The position numbers and the translations under genes were made by a program. A stretch of DNA of 64,000 nucleotides from Pseudorhodoferax sp. Leaf267 (lineage in GTDB: Bacteria > Pseudomonadota > Gammaproteobacteria > Burkholderiales > Burkholderiaceae_C), in contig NZ_LMMV01000001.1 in assembly GCF_001422405.1 (NCBI RefSeq), forward strand, positions 1,359,291 to 1,423,290, written 5' to 3'. The notes beneath the pieces are model-generated. The model was not told the origin of the DNA. It did not search any database and worked only from the letters and a program-made list of their open reading frames with translations. Shown here piece after piece: positions 51,116-60,420 of the stretch (position 1 is the first letter of the stretch; every line of letters starts with the position of its first letter).

Positions 51116-52179
51116 CTCAATATCTCCGCAATGTCTGGTACGTCGCCGCATGGGACTCTGAAGTCCCGGACGGCCAGTTGTTCGCTCGCACGATTCTTGG
51201 CGAGCGCATCGTCATGTTCCGTGACGCTAACGGTCGCGCGCATGCTCTTTTCGACCGCTGCCCACACCGGTTTGCACCGCTGAGCATGGGCAAGGTGGTC
51301 GACGGCTGCGTGCAGTGTCCGTACCACGGCCTGGAGTTCCGCGGTGACGGCTCGTGCAGCCGCAACCCGCACGGCAACGGCCAGATTCCCAAGGCCGCGC
51401 AGGTGCGCAGCTATCCACTGGTCGTACGCTGGTCGGCGCTCTGGATTTGGATGGGTGACCCGGACAAGGCCGACGACGCGCTCATCCCCGAGTTCAAAAG
51501 CCTGGACCCCGAGAAGCGCTGGGTGGGCAAGGACTACCTGTTGGCCAAGGCGGAATACCAACTCGAAACCGACAACATTCTGGACCTGAGCCACATCGAG
51601 TACCTGCACCCCGGCACCCTCGGCAGCGACGCGGTCAAGCAGTCGCAGTCCGAAGTCAAGCAGGAGGGCAACACCGTCTACTCGCGTCGCCTGACCCGCA
51701 ATGAGCAGCTGATGCCTTCGCTCGCGCAGCGATACGGCATTCCCGAAACCCAACTCGTCGACCGCTGGCTCGATACCCGTTGGAACGCACCGGCGGTCAT
51801 GGAGCTGTGGGTGGGCGTCGCCCCCGCTGGTGATGCGGACCCACGCTCGGTGGGCAAGCAGGTCCCGTTCGCCCATCTGTTCACACCGGAGACCGCGACC
51901 ACCGCGCACTACTGGTTCGCGACCAGCTACCCGAAGCGCATGGGCGAAGAAGGTCGCGCTCGGGCGGAGTCGGACATCAAGTACCTGCGCGAGCCGTTCG
52001 AGCGAGAGGACCTTCCGATGCTGGAAGCACAGCAACGGCAACTCGGAGACCGTGACTTCTGGTCGATGAAGCCCATCCTGCTGTCGGGCGATGCTGCCGC
52101 AGTTCGCGCTCGTCGGGTGCTCGACGCCCTCATCAAGGCAGAGCAGGACGCCAAGGCTGCCGAGGCGGCGAGCGCATGA
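51112..52179 (+). CDS. vanA: Rieske O-demethylase oxygenase subunit (VanA-like)
   Basis: A 355-residue Rieske non-heme iron monooxygenase with the length of vanillate O-demethylase oxygenase. The 2Fe-2S ligands are Cys50, His52, Cys69 and His72 (CPH and CPYH). The mononuclear iron site is in DNILDLSHIEYLH (Asp154 or Asp158, His161, His166). The C-terminal ...SGDAAAVRARRVLD.. segment matches VanA proteins. It starts within the last codon of the ligase gene (ATGA) and overlaps the reductase gene in the same way. The expected reaction is demethylation of a methoxy-aromatic acid to the phenol with release of formaldehyde. Other methoxy-aromatic acids are possible substrates. Confidence 0.86.
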   Translation: MTQYLRNVWYVAAWDSEVPDGQLFARTILGERIVMFRDANGRAHALFDRCPHRFAPLSMGKVVDGCVQCPYHGLEFRGDGSCSRNPHGNGQIPKAAQVRSYPLVVRWSALWIWMGDPDKADDALIPEFKSLDPEKRWVGKDYLLAKAEYQLETDNILDLSHIEYLHPGTLGSDAVKQSQSEVKQEGNTVYSRRLTRNEQLMPSLAQRYGIPETQLVDRWLDTRWNAPAVMELWVGVAPAGDADPRSVGKQVPFAHLFTPETATTAHYWFATSYPKRMGEEGRARAESDIKYLREPFEREDLPMLEAQQRQLGDRDFWSMKPILLSGDAAAVRARRVLDALIKAEQDAKAAEAASA

Positions 52180-53135
52180 CCGGCTCTCTTCGCGTTCGGG
52201 TGGCCAAGAAGGAGGCCGTGGCGGAGGGCATCTGCGCGTTCGACCTGGTTGCCGCTGAAGGAGACACGTTGCCGGCGTTCACGGCCGGCGCTCACGTCGA
52301 TGTGACCACGCCCTCGGGCATCATCCGCCAGTACTCGCTCAGCAATCCAAGCACCGACAGGAACCTGTACCGCATCGCTGTTCTGCATGAGCAAGATGGC
52401 CGCGGCGGCTCTCGTGCGATGCACGAACAGGTAAAGGCGGGGGACGTGCTCACCATCAGCGCCCCGCGCAACCACTTCGAGCTGGATGTCGCCGCGTCTC
52501 CAAGCCTTCTGCTGGCTGGCGGCATCGGCATCACCCCCATCCTTGCGATGGCCCACCAGTTGGAGGCTCAGGGCCGCCAGTACGCTTTGCACTACTGCAC
52601 ACGCAGCCCCGCGCGAACGGCCTTTCGGGACGAGCTCGCCAGCCGGTTTGGCGAGCGTGCCCGCGTCTACCATGACGATGGACCGGCCGAACTGAAGTTC
52701 AACATTGCCGATGCGCTACGCACGGCTCCGCGGGATGCTCATCTCTACGTTTGCGGTCCTTCCGGTTTCATCGATGCGGTACTGAGCCAGGCAAAGGCGC
52801 AGGGCTGGCAAGACAGCCGGGTGCATCGAGAGTTCTTCTCCGCCGCCCCGGTCGACACCGCGGGTGACAAGGCGTTCGAGGTTGTCGTCGCGAGCTCGGG
52901 CATTGTCATCCCTGTTGCGGCGGACCAGACCGTGGTCGCCGCCCTCGCCGCGTGCGGCATCGAGGTAATGACGTCTTGCGAGCAGGGTGTTTGCGGTACA
53001 TGCATCACCCACGTTCTCGAGGGGATTCCAGAACACCGAGACAGCTACTTCACCGACGAAGAGCACGCCAAGGGCGACCAGTTCACGCCGTGCTGCTCGC
53101 GCTCAAAGACTGACAGGCTGGTTCTGGACCTCTGA
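52176..53135 (+). CDS. vanB: VanB-type reductase (FMN/NAD/2Fe-2S ferredoxin)
   Basis: A 319-residue phthalate-dioxygenase-reductase-type flavoprotein supplying electrons to the upstream Rieske oxygenase. Domain order is flavin-binding barrel with RQYSLSNP near residue 50, NAD-binding domain with GGIGITP near 115 and YVCGP near 190, then a C-terminal plant-type ferredoxin with CEQGVCGTC near 270 and a final Cys near 305. The ATG overlaps the vanA stop by four bases. The length and order fit VanB. Acting with VanA is strongly supported by the coupled arrangement. Confidence 0.9.
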   Translation: MTGSLRVRVAKKEAVAEGICAFDLVAAEGDTLPAFTAGAHVDVTTPSGIIRQYSLSNPSTDRNLYRIAVLHEQDGRGGSRAMHEQVKAGDVLTISAPRNHFELDVAASPSLLLAGGIGITPILAMAHQLEAQGRQYALHYCTRSPARTAFRDELASRFGERARVYHDDGPAELKFNIADALRTAPRDAHLYVCGPSGFIDAVLSQAKAQGWQDSRVHREFFSAAPVDTAGDKAFEVVVASSGIVIPVAADQTVVAALAACGIEVMTSCEQGVCGTCITHVLEGIPEHRDSYFTDEEHAKGDQFTPCCSRSKTDRLVLDL

Positions 53136-53166
53136 GCAATGCTTCCGACAACAAGGAGATGCCACG

Positions 53167-54009
53167 ATGAAATCCCATTCCCAGGCAGAGGGCGCTGCGC
53201 GTTCGAGTGGTCGCTCCGCCGAGATTTCGGCATCCATCGTCGGGTGCATTGGTGCCGAGGACTTCGCCATTGCGGCTTTGGAGCGCATCCATCCGCTGGT
53301 CGCTTTGGGAGCGTGGACCGTCTACCGTATCCAAAGCGATGCTCCGCCAGAGTTCTCGCTGGGTGCGACGCGGGGGCGGCAGGACATCACCGAGGCGTGT
53401 TGGGAGCGCTACCGGTCAGGTCTGTACCGGTCCGACCACAGCTTTGACGCGATGCAAGCGGACCCCCAAGGCGGCGTGGCCATGTCGCGCCTTGACCCGG
53501 GACAGCTGGCACCAGCACATCGCGCCGCAATCTACGACCGCCACGCGATTCAGGAACGCCTTTCTCTCGTCACCGTCGAGCGTCCTGGGTCATTGCTGGC
53601 CCTGAACTTCTACCGCTTTGCCGGGCAACACTGGTTCAGCGCCGATGAAGAGGCCGACCTGCTGTCCTCGGCAGCCATGCTTGTGACCGCGGTCAAGCGG
53701 CATCTGGAGCTGGCCGCGGTGTCACGGCCCGCGCCACCGACCGTCACCACCCAGGACCTCGAAATCTCGGTGTTGCGCGAGCGCTGCCCCCGCCTGACGG
53801 AGCGCGAGCTCGAGGTGTGCATGGGCCTGGTGCAAGGCTGGTCCTTCGATGGCATTGCCGCGCGGCTGAATCTGTCTGCAGCCACGGTGAAGACCTACCG
53901 CGACCGTGCCTTCCGCCGGCTCGGCATCAACCATCGGAATCAGCTGTACGGCGTATGCGTTGCGGGTGTCGTCGAGAAGACGTCGCAATCGCGGAGCGTG
54001 GATGCCTGA
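53167..54009 (+). CDS. LuxR-type helix-turn-helix regulator
   Basis: A 280-residue protein with an N-terminal domain of about 200 residues without a recognised family and a C-terminal LuxR/FixJ-type helix-turn-helix (LTERELEVCMGLVQGWSFDGIAARLNLSAATVKTYRDRAFRRLGI). No receiver domain or autoinducer-binding signature was recognised. The ATG at 53167 follows AAGGAG. It lies 31 bases after vanB and overlaps the next gene by eight bases, so it is embedded in the aromatic operon. It may report the pathway intermediate to the operon promoters. Confidence 0.88.
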   Translation: MKSHSQAEGAARSSGRSAEISASIVGCIGAEDFAIAALERIHPLVALGAWTVYRIQSDAPPEFSLGATRGRQDITEACWERYRSGLYRSDHSFDAMQADPQGGVAMSRLDPGQLAPAHRAAIYDRHAIQERLSLVTVERPGSLLALNFYRFAGQHWFSADEEADLLSSAAMLVTAVKRHLELAAVSRPAPPTVTTQDLEISVLRERCPRLTERELEVCMGLVQGWSFDGIAARLNLSAATVKTYRDRAFRRLGINHRNQLYGVCVAGVVEKTSQSRSVDA

Positions 54010-54607
54010 ACTCGAGTTTCACTTCGACTTCCTTTCGCCCTACGGCTACTTCGCGAGCCAAGGCGTCGAGGCGCTGGCCGCGCGGCACGACCGCCTGGTC
54101 GATTGGCATCCCATGTTGCTGGGCATCACCGTGATGAAGGTCATGGGACTGAAGCCCTTGCTTGAGACACCGCTCAAGGGCGACTACATCCGGCGCGACG
54201 TCGCGCGTCTGGCGCGGATGCTGGACCTACCCTTGGGCCGTGAGCTGGAGAGGCCACCCAGAAGCTCGCTGGTTCCAGCGCGTGCCGTCTGCTGGGCGAA
54301 GCACTATGCACCGCACGCCGTGCCAGAGCTCGTCCACGCGCTCTACGCGGCCCTATGGCGCCATGGCATCGACATCGATGCGCCAGACGACTTGACGCAG
54401 GTGGCATTGCCGCCGTCGCTGGATGCAGGCACGCTCGTTGACGCGTCAAAGTCCAAGGAGGCGGCCGACCTGCTGCGCCAGTCGGTCGAGAACTCGGTGG
54501 CCAGGGGCGTGTTCGGCTCCCCCACCGTCCTCATCGATGGCGAGCCGTTCTGGGGCTTCGACCGTCTCGACCAAGCCGAGCGCTGGCTGGCAACTGGAGG
54601 GTGGTAG
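54002..54607 (+). CDS. 2-Hydroxychromene-2-carboxylate isomerase / DsbA-like protein
   Basis: A 201-residue thioredoxin-fold protein of the HCCA isomerase (DsbA, kappa-GST) family. The active-site Ser12 is in FDFLSPYGYF, and the C-terminal cis-Pro segment is GVFGSPTVLIDGEPFWGFDRLD. Members use glutathione for cis-trans isomerisations of aromatic breakdown products. It overlaps the LuxR-type gene by eight bases. Here it might act as an isomerase of an unsaturated aromatic intermediate or as an accessory protein. Its exact role in a ferulate-type pathway is unclear. Confidence 0.88.
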   Translation: MPELEFHFDFLSPYGYFASQGVEALAARHDRLVDWHPMLLGITVMKVMGLKPLLETPLKGDYIRRDVARLARMLDLPLGRELERPPRSSLVPARAVCWAKHYAPHAVPELVHALYAALWRHGIDIDAPDDLTQVALPPSLDAGTLVDASKSKEAADLLRQSVENSVARGVFGSPTVLIDGEPFWGFDRLDQAERWLATGGW

Positions 54608-54639
54608 CAGGGCTTTCCTGTCCACGCCTCGGAGGACTG

Positions 54640-54656
54640 ACGAAGGACACCTTCGT
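54640..54656. terminator. Hairpin after the first aromatic gene group
   Basis: ACGAAGG and CCTTCGT form a perfect 7-bp stem with a three-base loop, 32 bases after the HCCA-isomerase-like stop and about 60 bases before the next Bug start. TCCT follows, not a full T-run. It may separate two transcription units or attenuate read-through. Confidence 0.45.
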
Positions 54657-54715
54657 TCCTACGATGAGGCACCGCGCAGGCCGTTCTGCGCGCATCCACA
54701 TCTCAGGAGACATTC

Positions 54716-55684
54716 ATGGCACGCTTCACGCGCCGCACGCTGATTGAAGGCCTTGGTGCCCTCAGCGTTGGCACCATCCTCCCCGCACAGGCCCAGCAGA
54801 ACCGCCCCATCCGTCTCCTGGTGGGTTTCCCGCCCGGGACCGCACCCGACACGGTGGCTCGCATCGTGACCCAGAAGATGGGCGAGAACATGCAGCAGCC
54901 CTTCGTGGTCGAGAACGTGGCCGGCGCAGGCGGGATGATTGCTGCGACACAAGCCGCGAAGGCCGCGCCGGACGGCAACACGCTGTTCATGAACACGGTG
55001 TCGGACATGAGCATCGCGCCGCATATCTACAGCAAGCTGAACTACAACCCCAACGATTTCGCGCTCATCAGCCACCTGGTTTACACCGACTTCATCCTGG
55101 CCATTCCGCCGTCGGTTCCGGCGCAGTCGCTGCGCGAGTACATCGCCTGGGCGAAGACGCAGAAGCAGATGTTCATGGCCACGTTCGGCCCCGGCTCTCC
55201 GGCCCATTTCGGCACGGCCATGTTTGCCAACGCTTCGGGGCTGAAGATTGAGCCCGTCCACTACAAGACGACCGCGGACGCGATGTCCGGCGTCCTGAGC
55301 GGCGAGGTCCCCGGCCTCTTCGTGACAGCATCGCTGGGCACGCAGTACGTGAAGGAAGGCAAGCTGCGTGCGCTGGCGGTGACCTCACCCACCCGGATGG
55401 CTCAGCTGCCCGACGTTCCGTCATTCGGCGAGTTGGGCTTGCCCCAGGCAGTCTTCGCAGCGTGGTTCGGCCTGGCTGCCCCGCCCTCGACGCCCGCGGC
55501 AACTCTCGAGCGCGTATCTGCCGAGGCACGCAAAGCACTGCAGTCCCCGGACGTGCGCCAGAAGCTCGAAGCGGCCGGCTTCCGCATCAGCGGCACCAAC
55601 CGCGAGGAGTTCGCGCAAATCGCACAGAAGGAATTCGCAGCCTGGGGCGCCGCCGCCCGCTCCACTGGCTTCCGCGCCGACTGA
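54716..55684 (+). CDS. Bug-family TTT substrate-binding protein
   Basis: A receptor of 322 residues with a twin-arginine-like leader (MARFTRRTLIEGLGALSVG, ending AQAQ). The ligand loop is GFPPGTAPDTVAR, followed by VENVAGAGG, and the second-domain contact HYKTTADA replaces the usual PYKG. The ATG at 54716 follows CAGGAGACATTC. It starts the second aromatic gene group with ligase, thiolase, CoA transferase, crotonase and SDR genes, 23 bases before the ligase start. A phenolic or aryl-propanoate ligand is suggested by context only. Confidence 0.94.
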   Translation: MARFTRRTLIEGLGALSVGTILPAQAQQNRPIRLLVGFPPGTAPDTVARIVTQKMGENMQQPFVVENVAGAGGMIAATQAAKAAPDGNTLFMNTVSDMSIAPHIYSKLNYNPNDFALISHLVYTDFILAIPPSVPAQSLREYIAWAKTQKQMFMATFGPGSPAHFGTAMFANASGLKIEPVHYKTTADAMSGVLSGEVPGLFVTASLGTQYVKEGKLRALAVTSPTRMAQLPDVPSFGELGLPQAVFAAWFGLAAPPSTPAATLERVSAEARKALQSPDVRQKLEAAGFRISGTNREEFAQIAQKEFAAWGAAARSTGFRAD

Positions 55685-55707
55685 AAGCCAGGACAAGTCA
55701 GCACGCC

Positions 55708-57552
55708 ATGAGCACCCAGCTTTTCCCTCCCGTTCGCACCGTGGCCGATGTGCAGGCCATCGAGGCACGTCCCTACGAAACGTTCATGCCATGGCGCGGC
55801 TTGCACGAGGCGCTGAGCGCGAGCGCCGAGCGGTTCGGCGCTCGTACGGCCATGACGCTTCTCGCCGACGACACGTTCGAGCCCGCTCAGTCCTGGACCT
55901 ACGCTGAGCTGCTTGAACAGGTCGCTCGCGCAGGCAACGCTTTCCGGGCACTGGCCAAGGGAGAACGGCCGCGCGTGGCCATGCTGTTGCCGGCCATCCC
56001 CCAAGCGTACGCGACGTTGTGGGGAGCTGCCTCGGTCGGCACCATTTGTCCCATCAACTACATCCTGCGCAAGGAGCACATCGCAGAGTTGCTGCAAGCA
56101 GCCCAGTGCAACGTGGTGGTCGCGCTGGGCGTGCATGGGCAGCTCGACATCAGCAGCAAGGTTCTGGACATCTGTCGGGACTGTCCCAGCGTCCGCGAGA
56201 TTGCCTGGGTGGGACAGGTTCCACCCGGCGCCAGTGGAGTCAGCTTCGAAGACCTGGTGGCGGCGCAGCCGGCGACCCTTGAGAACGCCTGTTCGGGCGA
56301 CGACATCGCCGCGCTGTTCCATACGGGCGGAACAACAGGCAGCCCGAAGCTGGCCCAACACACCCATCGCAACCAGCTGCACGCGGCAGCAGGCGCAGCC
56401 GGTCACTATGCCCTGACGGAACAGGACTGCATCATCAACGCGATGCCGCTGTTCCACGTGGCAGGCACCATCGTGTTCGGCTTGTCCACGGTTCTGTCCG
56501 GCGGACACATCGTTCTGCCGACCGTGCTCGGCATGCGCAACCCCGGCTTCCTCAGGAACTTCTGGTCGGTGGCGGCAGGGGTCAAGGCCAGCCTCATCAC
56601 GGCCACGCCCACAGGCATTGCCACGGTGCTTGCGGCCGCGCGAAAACCTGGTGAGGTCGATGGCGTCAGGGCACTTCTGACCGGCGGGGCGCCTCTGCCG
56701 CCGGAGCTTGCGCTGGAGTTTGAGCGCGAAACCGGCATTCCGGTGCGCAACACCTTCGGCATGACCGAATGCTCCGGCGTCGTGAGCATCGAGCCTGTCC
56801 TCGCTGAACGAGAGTCCGTTTCGTGCGGCATTCGCATTCCGTTCACTGAGGTCTCAGTGGCCACGCTCGATGGGACTCCCGTTCCCGACGGGACGTCCGG
56901 AATCATGCGCCTGCGCGGCCCCAATGTGAGCCCAGGCTACACCGAGCAAGCACGCGGTGCTGGCACCTTCGAAGGTGGATGGCTCGTCACAGGCGACCTG
57001 GCGCGTATCCGAGACGGGCGCATCGAGGTCACGGGGCGCGCCAAGGACGTCATCATCCGCAACACCCACAACATCGACCCACAGCAAATTGAGGATGCAC
57101 TGCTCAAGCATCCGGGCGTGCAGATGGCCGCGGCGGTTGGTCAGCCCGACGAGTACGCCGGCGAGCTTCCGGTGGCGTTCGTGGTGGCTAAGCCGGGTGT
57201 GGTCCTGGACCTGAACGACCTGCTGGCCTTCTCGAGCGAGAACATTGCTGAGCGTCCGGCACAGCCCAAGCGCATCGACGTCATCGACGCGTTGCCCCAG
57301 ACCGCGGTGGGCAAGGTCTACAAGCCGGCCTTGCGTCGCATCGCACTAGAGCGTTCCATCCAGGAAAGACTGGTCGCGACGGGTCTGCAAACGGAAGTCT
57401 CCGTGCGCACGCGCGACGAAGCGCACGGGCTGTGCGTGGACTTCGTGCCGTGCGCTAGCTCTCTCTCGCCCGATACGCCAGAACGTCTGAAGACTCTGAT
57501 GCGCAGCTTCACCTTCGAGTGGCGCATCGAAGAGGCTGCGACCAACGCGTAG
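55708..57552 (+). CDS. Acyl-CoA ligase (AMP-binding family)
   Basis: A 614-residue adenylate-forming ligase. The AMP-binding P-loop reads FHTGGTTGSPK, the aromatic/AMP motif region is RNTFGMTECSG, the hinge region TGDLARIRDGRIEVTGRAKD is canonical, and the catalytic Lys is in TAVGKVYKPALR. A C-terminal tail of about 60 residues follows. It is different from the feruloyl-CoA synthase-like protein of 49337-51115 and would activate another acid of the pathway or a second substrate. The ATG at 55708 begins the conserved part; the frame is open further upstream without similarity. Confidence 0.9.
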   Translation: MSTQLFPPVRTVADVQAIEARPYETFMPWRGLHEALSASAERFGARTAMTLLADDTFEPAQSWTYAELLEQVARAGNAFRALAKGERPRVAMLLPAIPQAYATLWGAASVGTICPINYILRKEHIAELLQAAQCNVVVALGVHGQLDISSKVLDICRDCPSVREIAWVGQVPPGASGVSFEDLVAAQPATLENACSGDDIAALFHTGGTTGSPKLAQHTHRNQLHAAAGAAGHYALTEQDCIINAMPLFHVAGTIVFGLSTVLSGGHIVLPTVLGMRNPGFLRNFWSVAAGVKASLITATPTGIATVLAAARKPGEVDGVRALLTGGAPLPPELALEFERETGIPVRNTFGMTECSGVVSIEPVLAERESVSCGIRIPFTEVSVATLDGTPVPDGTSGIMRLRGPNVSPGYTEQARGAGTFEGGWLVTGDLARIRDGRIEVTGRAKDVIIRNTHNIDPQQIEDALLKHPGVQMAAAVGQPDEYAGELPVAFVVAKPGVVLDLNDLLAFSSENIAERPAQPKRIDVIDALPQTAVGKVYKPALRRIALERSIQERLVATGLQTEVSVRTRDEAHGLCVDFVPCASSLSPDTPERLKTLMRSFTFEWRIEEAATNA

Positions 57553-57582
57553 CGCAGCCCTCTGCATCGCAACCAAGAAACT

Positions 57583-58785
57583 ATGCAAGCATCCATCCCC
57601 TACGGGGCCTACTGGTCCACACCGTTTGCCAAATGGCAAGGCTCGCTCGCCGAGCAGAACGCGCTCACCCTGGCCGCCCGTGTCGCGGACGAAGCGTTGG
57701 CCTGCCGTGGCGTCGACAAGTCGCTCATCGACCTTGGCATTCTCGGCATCACCAATCCGCAGAAGGGGGGCTTTTACGGGCTTCCGTATGTCACGGGATT
57801 GATGGGGTTGGACAGGGTCGCTGGGCCTACGGTCCAGCAGGCGTGCGCGACGAGCGTTCGCTCGTTGCAGATGGCGACGCAGGAGGTCGCTTGTGGCACC
57901 AGCTCCTGCGCCTTGCTCGTGATGGCAGACCGGCAGTCCAACGGACCGCTTGTCCACTATCCCAACCCGCGCGGCCCGGGCGGGTACGGGGAGACCGAGC
58001 GCTGGGTCCTGGACAACATGGCGCAGGACCCGTACGCACGCAACTCCATGCTGCAGACCGGCGAGAACGCCGCGCGCAAGTACGCCATCGACACAGCCGA
58101 GCAGCACGCGGTCAAGTTGCACCGCTTCGAGCAGTACCAGGAGGCGCTCAAGGACGACCGCGCCTTCCAGCGTCGATACATGGTCGACGCGCCCATCGCC
58201 GGCCGCGGTCGCAAGGATGAGCGGCGCCTGGAGGCGGACGAAGGTGTATTCGCCACGAGCGCGGAAGGCCTTGCCGCGTTGAAGCCGGTGCTGGATGGCG
58301 GCACCGTCACTTTCGGCGCCCAGACGCACCCGGCCGATGGCAACGCAGGCATGCTCGTAACCACGCCCGAGCTCGCCCGCCAGGTGTCCCGCAACCCGGC
58401 CATCTCAGTCACGGTTCTCGGCTTCGGCATGGCGCGTGTCGAGCCGGGCTACATGCCGGTCGCGCCGGCACCCGCTGCACTGAGCGCCCTTCAACGCGCA
58501 GGCATCACGCCATCGGCCCTGCACGCTGTCAAGACGCACAACCCATTCGCTGTCAACGACATCGTGTTGGCACGGGAAACCGGTTTTGCCTGGGAGCGGA
58601 TGAACAACTTCGGCAGCTCCATCGTCTGGGGCCACCCGCAGGCGCCTACCGGCCTGCGCGGCGTCATCGAGCTCATCGAGGAGCTTGTCCTGCGCGGCGG
58701 CGGCATTGGCCTGTTCACGGGCTGCGCGGCCGGCGACACCGGTCACGCGGTCGTGCTGCGCGTGGACGACAGCAGCCGGGCCTGA
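57583..58785 (+). CDS. Thiolase family protein
   Basis: A 400-residue thiolase of the acetyl-CoA acetyltransferase / SCP2-thiolase type, which would cleave a 3-ketoacyl-CoA with free CoA. The acyl-accepting Cys88 is in VQQACATS, a catalytic His in VKTHNPFAVND, and the second Cys in GGGIGLFTGCAAGDTG. It lies 30 bases after the ligase gene and 52 bases before the CoA transferase gene. Together with the crotonase and SDR genes downstream it completes a beta-oxidation set, so side-chain shortening of an aryl-propenoyl-CoA is the likely task. Confidence 0.9.
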   Translation: MQASIPYGAYWSTPFAKWQGSLAEQNALTLAARVADEALACRGVDKSLIDLGILGITNPQKGGFYGLPYVTGLMGLDRVAGPTVQQACATSVRSLQMATQEVACGTSSCALLVMADRQSNGPLVHYPNPRGPGGYGETERWVLDNMAQDPYARNSMLQTGENAARKYAIDTAEQHAVKLHRFEQYQEALKDDRAFQRRYMVDAPIAGRGRKDERRLEADEGVFATSAEGLAALKPVLDGGTVTFGAQTHPADGNAGMLVTTPELARQVSRNPAISVTVLGFGMARVEPGYMPVAPAPAALSALQRAGITPSALHAVKTHNPFAVNDIVLARETGFAWERMNNFGSSIVWGHPQAPTGLRGVIELIEELVLRGGGIGLFTGCAAGDTGHAVVLRVDDSSRA

Positions 58786-58837
58786 CACGTAAGCCGCGAC
58801 CACGGCGCATTTCCAACCGACATCCATCGGAGCAATC

Positions 58838-60400
58838 TTGAAAGTCATCACATCCGACGACGTGGGCGGGCTCGTTCGCGACGGCGCCACCGTTTTCCTT
58901 GGCGGCCTGGCCCTAAGCGGCCTCCCAGAAGCCGTTCTGCAGGGCCTTGAGCGCCACTTCCAGGCCCACGGCTCGCCTCGCAATCTCACGACCTGGGCGT
59001 GCGGTGCAATCGGCAACTCCGGCGACGCGGGCATGAAGCACTTCGCGCATCCGGGCATGGTCCGGCGCGTGGTGGCCGGGCACTTCGGGCAGGCCGGCAA
59101 GGAAATGATGCGGATGGTCTTCGACGGAGAGGTCGAGGCCTACAACTTTCCCCAGGGTTCCATCTCGCACCTGACGCGGCATATCGCCAGCCGGTCCCCG
59201 GGCCTGCTGACGAAGGTAGGTCTTGGCACCTTCGTGGACCCGCGGCAGGAAGGCGGCAAGATGAACAGCAGGTCCACGGAGGACCTCGTGCGCCTGGTCG
59301 ACTTCCAGGGCGAAGAATGGCTGTTCTACCCCCCACCGCGGGTGGACGTCGCCCTCATCCGCGGAACAGTTGCCGACGAGGACGGCAACATCACGCTGGA
59401 CAAGGAAGGCATGCTGCTGGAGCAGCTGTCGATTGCGCAAGCGGCAAAGGCTTGCGGGGGCACCGTCGTCGTCCAGGTCGAACGCATTGTGCAAGCCGGA
59501 AGCTTGGCTCCCATGCACGTCAAGGTGCCGGCGGCTCTCGTCGACTACGTGGTTGTTGCTGAGCCTCAGCAGCACATGCAAAGCATCTCCACCCAGTACG
59601 ACCCGGCCTTCAGCGGCCACGTCCGAGTCCCGTTGACGCGGCTCACTCGCATTCCGCTGAATGAGCGCAAAGTGATTGCGCGACGTGCTGCGTTGGAGTT
59701 GCGGGCGAGCGCCGCGACCAACCTGGGTATCGGCATTCCGGCAGCCATCCCCGCCGTCGCCGCCGAAGAGGGCGTAGCGCATCTGCTGAAGCTGTCGATT
59801 GAGAGTGGGGTCAGCGGTGGCGTCCCCGCCCAGCTTGGCGACTTCGGCATGGCCTACAACGCGACGTCAATCATCGAGCAAAGCGCGCAGTTCGACTGGT
59901 ATGACGGTGGCGGACTCGGCGTCAGCTTCCTGGGACTTGCGCAAGTCGACGCTGCGGGCAACGTCAACGTCAGCAAGTTCAACGGGCGTCCGGTCGGATG
60001 TGGTGGCTTCATCAACATCACGCGGGCAACACCCAACTTGGTGTTCTGCGGCACCTTCACGGCAGGCGGCCTGGAGGTCGAGGTGTCGGACGGCCGCCTG
60101 CACATCCGCAAGGAAGGCCAGTCGCGCAAGTTCATCGACCAGGTCGAGCAGGTCACCTTCAACGGGAAGGACGCTGCGCAACGCCAGCAGAACGTGCTCT
60201 TCGTCACCGAGCGCGCCGTTCTGCGGTTGGGAGTCGAGGGCCTGGAGCTCATCGAGGTCGCCCCCGGCATCGACCTTGAGCGCGACGTCCTGGCACACAT
60301 GAGCTTCAGGCCCATCCTACGTGACGTGAAGGTGATGGACCCTGCAATGTTCCAAGACACCTGGGGCGGCCTGCGCAACGCGATGCAGGCCGCGCAATAG
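58838..60400 (+). CDS. Acyl-CoA : carboxylate CoA transferase (fused A/B subunits)
   Basis: A 520-residue class I CoA transferase with both halves in one chain, as in propionate CoA-transferase or YdiF. The N-terminal half has LGGLALSGLPEAVLQGLE and the C-terminal half the catalytic Glu322 in SIESGVSGGVP followed by DGGGLGVSFLGLAQVD. The TTG at 58838 must be the start: no ATG or GTG occurs near the conserved N-terminus, and CGGAGC precedes it. It could move CoA from the thiolysis product to an incoming acid, saving ATP. This role is inferred from its place between the thiolase and crotonase genes. Confidence 0.9.
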   Translation: MKVITSDDVGGLVRDGATVFLGGLALSGLPEAVLQGLERHFQAHGSPRNLTTWACGAIGNSGDAGMKHFAHPGMVRRVVAGHFGQAGKEMMRMVFDGEVEAYNFPQGSISHLTRHIASRSPGLLTKVGLGTFVDPRQEGGKMNSRSTEDLVRLVDFQGEEWLFYPPPRVDVALIRGTVADEDGNITLDKEGMLLEQLSIAQAAKACGGTVVVQVERIVQAGSLAPMHVKVPAALVDYVVVAEPQQHMQSISTQYDPAFSGHVRVPLTRLTRIPLNERKVIARRAALELRASAATNLGIGIPAAIPAVAAEEGVAHLLKLSIESGVSGGVPAQLGDFGMAYNATSIIEQSAQFDWYDGGGLGVSFLGLAQVDAAGNVNVSKFNGRPVGCGGFINITRATPNLVFCGTFTAGGLEVEVSDGRLHIRKEGQSRKFIDQVEQVTFNGKDAAQRQQNVLFVTERAVLRLGVEGLELIEVAPGIDLERDVLAHMSFRPILRDVKVMDPAMFQDTWGGLRNAMQAAQ

Positions 60401-60420
60401 ACACAGTGGCTGCTAGCTGA

